This document shows, in pieces, positions 60,015 through 64,000 of a DNA stretch of 64,000 nucleotides. Under the pieces are notes generated by a model. The model was not told where the DNA came from. It saw only the letters and a program-made list of their open reading frames with translations, and did no database searches. Each line of letters begins with the position of its first letter. Position 1 is the first letter of the stretch. The position numbers and the translations under genes were made by a program. The stretch is taken from the NCBI RefSeq assembly GCF_008801605.1, contig NZ_VZPJ01000003.1, positions 310,001-374,000 on the forward strand. The letters are read 5' to 3'. This stretch comes from Pseudomonas brassicacearum subsp. brassicacearum. Its GTDB lineage: Bacteria > Pseudomonadota > Gammaproteobacteria > Pseudomonadales > Pseudomonadaceae.

Positions 60015-61498
60015 GCGGGCTCTCCTGGGAACTGGCCTTGATGGTGCAGGCAAAAATATTTGGTTTCGACAAAGGGCTCGAAGCCCTCGCTGCCACCCTC
60101 GCGACCGAGGCCCGAGGCTTTCATGCCACCGAAGGGAATCGGGTGGCCGGTGAACTTGACGCCGTTGACCGCGACCATGGCGTGGTCGAGACGGCGGATC
60201 AGCGGATAAATGAGGTCCAGGCGATTGGAACAAATATAGGCCGCCAACCCATACTCGGTGTCGTTGGCCATTTCGATGGCTTCGTCCAGGGTGTCGAACG
60301 GCATCACCCCGGCAATGGGCGCGAAGTTTTCTTCACGGTAGATGCGCATCTGCGGCGTTACGTCGGCCAGCACCGTGGGTTGATAAAACAACCCGCCCAA
60401 GGCATGGGCCTCACCGCCCACCAGGCGTTGAGCGCCAAGGGCCAGGGCATCGGCGACGCGGTCAGCGGTCGCATCGAATGCCGCCTGATGCATCAACGGC
60501 CCGACCTCCACGTCCTGCTCCTGTTGATCGACCATTGCCGGCCCGACGCGCAAGGCGCGCACCGCAGCGGCGAAACGACTGAGGAACGCCTGGTACACCG
60601 GGCGCTGCACCATAATCCGGTTAGCCGCACAGCAGTCCTGCCCCGAGGTCTGGAATTTCGCCTCCACGGCGACTTTTACCGCCAAGGCCAGGTCGGCATC
60701 GGCGCAGACAATGAACGGCGCGTTGCCGCCCAGTTCCAGTGCGACTTTCTTCACGTCATGGGCTGCCGTCTGCAACACCAGCTTGCCCACCCGGGTCGAA
60801 CCGGTGAAGCTCACTGAGCGTACGCGACGATCCTTGACCAGGGTTTCCATGGCCATTTGCGGCTCGCCCAATACCACGTTGAAGACCCCGGCGGGAAAAC
60901 CGGCTTCCTCGGCCAATTGCGCCAGCGCCAAAGCCGAGTACGGCGTTTCGTGGGCCGGCTTGATCACCACGGTGCAACCGGCGGCCAGGGCAGCGGCGGC
61001 CTTGCGGGTGATCATCGCCGACGGGAAATTCCACGGTGTGAGCAGCGCGCAGACGCCCACCGGTTCCTTGATCGTACCCAGGTGCGCATTCGGGATATGG
61101 CTGGGGATGTTCTGACCGTACAGGCGCCGGGCTTGCTCGGCGAACCACGGGATGAAGCTGGCAGCGTAGGCGATTTCGCCACGAGACTCGGCCAATGGCT
61201 TGCCCTGCTCCAGGCTGAGAATGTGGGCGAGGTCTTCGCTGTGTTCGACGATCAATGCCGCCCAGCGCCGCAGCAACGCGCCCCGGGTCTCCAGGCTCTG
61301 CTCACGCCACGCCGGGAATGCACGATGCGCCGCGTCCACCGCCGCGACGATCTGCGGCTGATCCAGCATCGGCACATGGCCGATGACTGTGCGGGTGGCA
61401 GGGTTGTGGACGGCCACACTGTGACCGCTGTCGCTGTGGACCCAATGGCCGTCGATGTAGCAAAGCGCTTTGAACAGCAGCGGATGTTGGTAAGGCAT
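60011..61498 (-). CDS. doeC: Probable aspartate-semialdehyde dehydrogenase DoeC
   Basis: 495-aa NAD(P)-dependent aldehyde dehydrogenase. TPWNFP (154-159, Asn157), general base Glu255 (ELGGN) and nucleophile Cys289 in GQDCC. Close to succinate-semialdehyde dehydrogenases (GabD-like), and DoeC is a member of that group that oxidises L-aspartate semialdehyde to aspartate. ATG 61498 has GGAGTG 6 nt upstream; the open frame to 61531 is rejected. Coupled to doeD by a 4-nt overlap. Confidence 0.83.
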   Translation of the reverse strand: MPYQHPLLFKALCYIDGHWVHSDSGHSVAVHNPATRTVIGHVPMLDQPQIVAAVDAAHRAFPAWREQSLETRGALLRRWAALIVEHSEDLAHILSLEQGKPLAESRGEIAYAASFIPWFAEQARRLYGQNIPSHIPNAHLGTIKEPVGVCALLTPWNFPSAMITRKAAAALAAGCTVVIKPAHETPYSALALAQLAEEAGFPAGVFNVVLGEPQMAMETLVKDRRVRSVSFTGSTRVGKLVLQTAAHDVKKVALELGGNAPFIVCADADLALAVKVAVEAKFQTSGQDCCAANRIMVQRPVYQAFLSRFAAAVRALRVGPAMVDQQEQDVEVGPLMHQAAFDATADRVADALALGAQRLVGGEAHALGGLFYQPTVLADVTPQMRIYREENFAPIAGVMPFDTLDEAIEMANDTEYGLAAYICSNRLDLIYPLIRRLDHAMVAVNGVKFTGHPIPFGGMKASGLGREGGSEGFEPFVETKYFCLHHQGQFPGEPA

Positions 61499-61628
61499 GA
61501 CGTTCACTCCAGAGCGTGTGCGTGAATCCATGCTAGGGCAGCGGCGCTGGAGGAATTGGGGGTTTACCGTGGGTCAAACCCTGGTTTTTTTCTGAATCGA
61601 GGGCGGTAAACCGGGTTTTCTGCGGTGC

Positions 61629-62108
61629 TCAGGACGGCTCGGCCAGCTCCGCCGGCAAGGCACCGGCGGTCTTGATGGTCTTGGTGACGATGTAGGTGAA
61701 GTAGCGTTCGATGCCAAGGTCTTCGAGCAGCAGTTGGTCGACGAAACGCTGGTAGGCATCGACGTCCGGCGCCTGGATCATCGCCAGGTAATCCACGCCG
61801 CCGCCCGTGGCGTAACAGAACGCCACTTCTGGCGCGGCGATCATGCGTTGCTCGAAACGGCGCATGTCCTGGGCGGTGTGCCGGGCCAGGGTGATTTCCA
61901 CCAGCACCTGCTGACGCTTGAACACCGCGCCCCAATCGATCTGCGCCCGGTAGCCGATGATCAGGCCTGCTGCTTCGAGCTTGCGCACCCGTTCCCAGGC
62001 CGGCGTCACCGACAGGTTGATGGCCTCGGCCAGGCTCGACTTGGTAATCCGCCCGTCCTCGGCGAGGATTTGCAGGATCTTGAGATCGTAGCGATCGAGC
62101 TTGTGCAT
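61629..62108 (-). CDS. doeX: Lrp/AsnC-family regulator, probable DoeX
   Basis: 159 aa. N-terminal winged helix-turn-helix (LDRYDLKILQILAEDGRIT, SLAEAINLSVTPAWERVRKL), then a RAM ligand-binding domain (~68-145). DoeX of Halomonas elongata is an Lrp/AsnC protein located after doeB, as here, and binds DNA near the ectoine catabolic genes. ATG 62108 with GGAGC upstream. Confidence 0.85.
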   Translation of the reverse strand: MHKLDRYDLKILQILAEDGRITKSSLAEAINLSVTPAWERVRKLEAAGLIIGYRAQIDWGAVFKRQQVLVEITLARHTAQDMRRFEQRMIAAPEVAFCYATGGGVDYLAMIQAPDVDAYQRFVDQLLLEDLGIERYFTYIVTKTIKTAGALPAELAEPS

Positions 62109-62154
62109 GGCCGGGCTCCGGGTGGTTACATAAAACTTCCAGACATACATCAAT

Positions 62155-62184
62155 TGTGGCGAGGGGATTTATCCCCTCGCCACA
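62155..62184. repeat. Perfect hairpin of a second REP-like type
   Basis: TGTGGCGAGGGGA (62155-62167), loop TTTA, TCCCCTCGCCACA (62172-62184). A 13-bp perfect stem unlike the GTGGGAGCGAGC REP. It stands between doeB and doeX. Confidence 0.85.
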
Positions 62185-62204
62185 GGTTCTGTGTTCCATC
62201 TGAC

Positions 62205-63206
62205 CTAAGCCAACACATCCGCAATCACCGCCAAGGTATCGCCACACTGCACCAACCCGGGAAAGTGCCGGGCCGCCAGCAGGCCGCTGCGGGCGGCGCG
62301 GTATTCGACCGGGGCGACGCCGCTGCGGGTGGCGTCGTAGATGCGCGCTACCACCTCACCCCGGGTCACGTGTTCCCCCAGGTCGCGGCACATTTCCAGC
62401 AGGCCGTCGTGTTCGCTGGCGATGAAACAACTGGCGTCCGGCATGTCGAGCACCAGCGATGGCTGCAACTCGATCGTGCCCCGCAGGATGCCGGCGTGGA
62501 TCAACAGGTTGCGTACCCCACGCTCGGCAATCGCCACGCTACGGGCGGTCGACGAACCGCCGCCGCCCAACTCGGTGGTGACGAACACCTTGCCTTGGGA
62601 CTCGGCCGCCGTGTCGTACATCGCCCCGGCGTCCAGCTCCAGCATGCGCATGCAATACGGCGCGTTGAACGCCAGCATCCCGGCCTCGCAGCGCGCTTGC
62701 TGCTGTTTGTCCGGCAACACGTGGCAGGCGGCAAACGGCAGGAAATCCAGGGTCCGGCCGCCGGAATGAATGTCCAGGACAATGTCGGCCAAGGGCAGCA
62801 GGGTGCGATTGAAATAGTCGGCGATTTTCTCGGTAACGGTGCCGTCCGGCCTGCCGGGAAAACTGCGGTTCAGGTTGCCCTTGTCGATGGGCGAAGTCCG
62901 GCGTCCGGCGTGGAAGGCCGGGGTGTTCATGAACGGCACGATGATCACCCTCCCGCTCACCTCTTCAGCCGTCAGTTGCTGCGCCAGTTTGCTCAGGGCC
63001 ACCGGACCTTCGTATTCATCGCCGTGGTTGCCACCGCTGAGCAGCGCCGTCGGGCCGCTGCCGCGCTGGATGACCGTGATGGGAATCATCACCGCGCCCC
63101 AGGCCGAATCGTCCCGCGAATACGGCAGCTTGAGAAAGCCGTGCTGCACGCCCTCGCGGGTGAAGTCGACCGTGGCGCTGATGGGATTATTAGGCAGATC
63201 GGGCAT
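62205..63206 (-). CDS. doeB: Probable N-alpha-acetyl-L-2,4-diaminobutyrate deacetylase DoeB
   Basis: 333-aa zinc hydrolase of the succinylglutamate desuccinylase/aspartoacylase family. Zinc ligands visible in GGNHGDEYEG (His61, Glu64) and DIHSGG (His147). DoeB removes acetate from N-alpha-acetyl-diaminobutyrate formed by DoeA. Its gene follows doeA after 3 nt. Other members of the family act on different acyl amino acids, but adjacency to a DoeA-like M24 protein is specific. Confidence 0.87.
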   Translation of the reverse strand: MPDLPNNPISATVDFTREGVQHGFLKLPYSRDDSAWGAVMIPITVIQRGSGPTALLSGGNHGDEYEGPVALSKLAQQLTAEEVSGRVIIVPFMNTPAFHAGRRTSPIDKGNLNRSFPGRPDGTVTEKIADYFNRTLLPLADIVLDIHSGGRTLDFLPFAACHVLPDKQQQARCEAGMLAFNAPYCMRMLELDAGAMYDTAAESQGKVFVTTELGGGGSSTARSVAIAERGVRNLLIHAGILRGTIELQPSLVLDMPDASCFIASEHDGLLEMCRDLGEHVTRGEVVARIYDATRSGVAPVEYRAARSGLLAARHFPGLVQCGDTLAVIADVLA

Positions 63207-63209
63207 GGC

Positions 63210-64000
63210 TCAATCCTTCACGAACAATTGACGAGGTACGTCGCACAGCGTCTCGACGCCGGTCTCGGTGATCAGGATGCTTTCGGTGATTTCCAGGCCC
63301 CAATCGTCCATCCACAGCCCCGGCATGAAGTGGAAGGTCATGCCCGGCTGCAACACGCTGTTGTCGCCGGGGCGCAGGCTCATGGTGCGCTCGCCCCAAT
63401 CCGGCGGATAACTGATCCCGATGGGGTAGCCGCAACGGCTGTCCTTGTGAATGCCGAATTTCTCCAGCACCTTGAAAAACGCCACGGCGATGTCGCCAGT
63501 GGTGTTGCCCGGCTTGGCTGCGTCCAGGCCGGCGGCGATGCCCTCGACCACGGCTTTTTCGCCGTCGAGGAAATGTTGCGGCGGCTTGCCCAGGTAAATG
63601 GTGCGCGACAACGGGCAGTGGTAACGCTTGTAGCAACCGGCGATTTCAAAGAAGGTGCCGGCACCCTTCTCGAAAGGTGAATCGTCCCAGGTCAGGTGCG
63701 GCGCACTGGCGTCGGCCCCGGTGGGCAACAGCGGCACGATGGCCGGGTAGTCGCCGCCATGGCCGTCGGCACCGAGGATGCCGCTGCTGTAGATCTCGGC
63801 CACCAGTTCGTTCTTGCGCATGCCCGGCTCGATGCGTTCCAGGATCCGACTGTGCATGTTCTCGACGATGCGCGCGGCGATGCGCATGTAGGCGATTTCC
63901 TGGGGCGACTTGACCGCTCGCTGCCAGTTCACCAGGCCCACCGCGTCAACCAGTTTTGCCTGGGGCAAATGCTTTTGCAGCGACAGGTACGCGGCGGCGC
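63210..64000 (-). CDS. doeA: Probable ectoine hydrolase DoeA, 3' part
   Basis: Partial; the gene runs off the right edge and reads continuously to the last codon on the minus strand, giving ~263 residues. It has an M24 peptidase (pita-bread) fold: metal/active-site region DSRCGYPIGISYPPDWGE and the final FHFMPGLWMDDWGLEITESILITETG. DoeA (EutD) opens the ectoine ring to acetyl-diaminobutyrate. Some metal ligands of true aminopeptidases are replaced, as described for DoeA (for example the first half reads HLTWDDSPFEKGAG). The next gene, doeB, starts 3 nt after its stop. Confidence 0.85.
   Translation of the reverse strand, partial: AAAYLSLQKHLPQAKLVDAVGLVNWQRAVKSPQEIAYMRIAARIVENMHSRILERIEPGMRKNELVAEIYSSGILGADGHGGDYPAIVPLLPTGADASAPHLTWDDSPFEKGAGTFFEIAGCYKRYHCPLSRTIYLGKPPQHFLDGEKAVVEGIAAGLDAAKPGNTTGDIAVAFFKVLEKFGIHKDSRCGYPIGISYPPDWGERTMSLRPGDNSVLQPGMTFHFMPGLWMDDWGLEITESILITETGVETLCDVPRQLFVKD

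Overview
The window reads as chromosomal DNA of a Pseudomonas of the fluorescens group. The evidence is the alginate operon tail (algJ-algF-algA), the complete pseudomonad dcw cell-division cluster ending in lpxC, the rplM-rpsI-petABC-sspAB block, high GC, and seven intergenic REP-type inverted pairs built on the fluorescens-group motif GTGGGAGCGAGC-TTGCTCGCGA.

Layout. 1-2874: 3' end of the alginate operon (algJ partial, algF, algA, terminator). 2872-7083: a convergent Rhs protein with a GNAT-like C-terminal tip, then a small membrane protein and a short-chain dehydrogenase. 7202-13270: an AaeAB-type aromatic-acid/drug efflux operon (NodT outer-membrane factor, FUSC pump, DUF1656, HlyD) with a divergent LysR regulator. 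13298-21837: an unknown 85-aa protein, an RND adaptor and pump co-directional with an OmpR/CusS-like two-component pair, and a membrane diguanylate cyclase. 21838-22568: non-coding, a large inverted repeat enclosing a REP pair.

22569-40404 is the minus-strand dcw cluster in transcription order mraZ-rsmH-ftsL-ftsI-murE-murF-mraY-murD-ftsW-murG-murC-ddlB-ftsQ-ftsA-ftsZ-lpxC. Most junctions overlap by 1-11 nt, and a sigma70-like promoter with phased MraZ boxes sits in front. Then come RNase P RNA (rnpB), rsmI, and divergently lpoA-yraN-diaA-dolP, the conserved yra block. 45908-50782 on the minus strand is rplM-rpsI, petABC (cytochrome bc1) and sspA-sspB.

51028-58451 is mixed accessory and housekeeping: an aldo/keto reductase, an LCAD-like acyl-CoA dehydrogenase with a divergent GlxA-type regulator, zapE, trpS, an alpha/beta hydrolase and a zapG/yhcB-like gene. 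58629 to the right edge is a minus-strand set best read as ectoine catabolism: doeA (partial), doeB, doeX, doeC, doeD.

No tRNA, rRNA, CRISPR, IS element or prophage was seen. The least explained items are the Rhs protein with a GNAT-like tip and no adjacent immunity gene, the large inverted repeat beside lpxC with a minimal relative at 45765-45814, and several hairpins placed where they could act as leaders. All calls come from reading the sequence; no database search was run.
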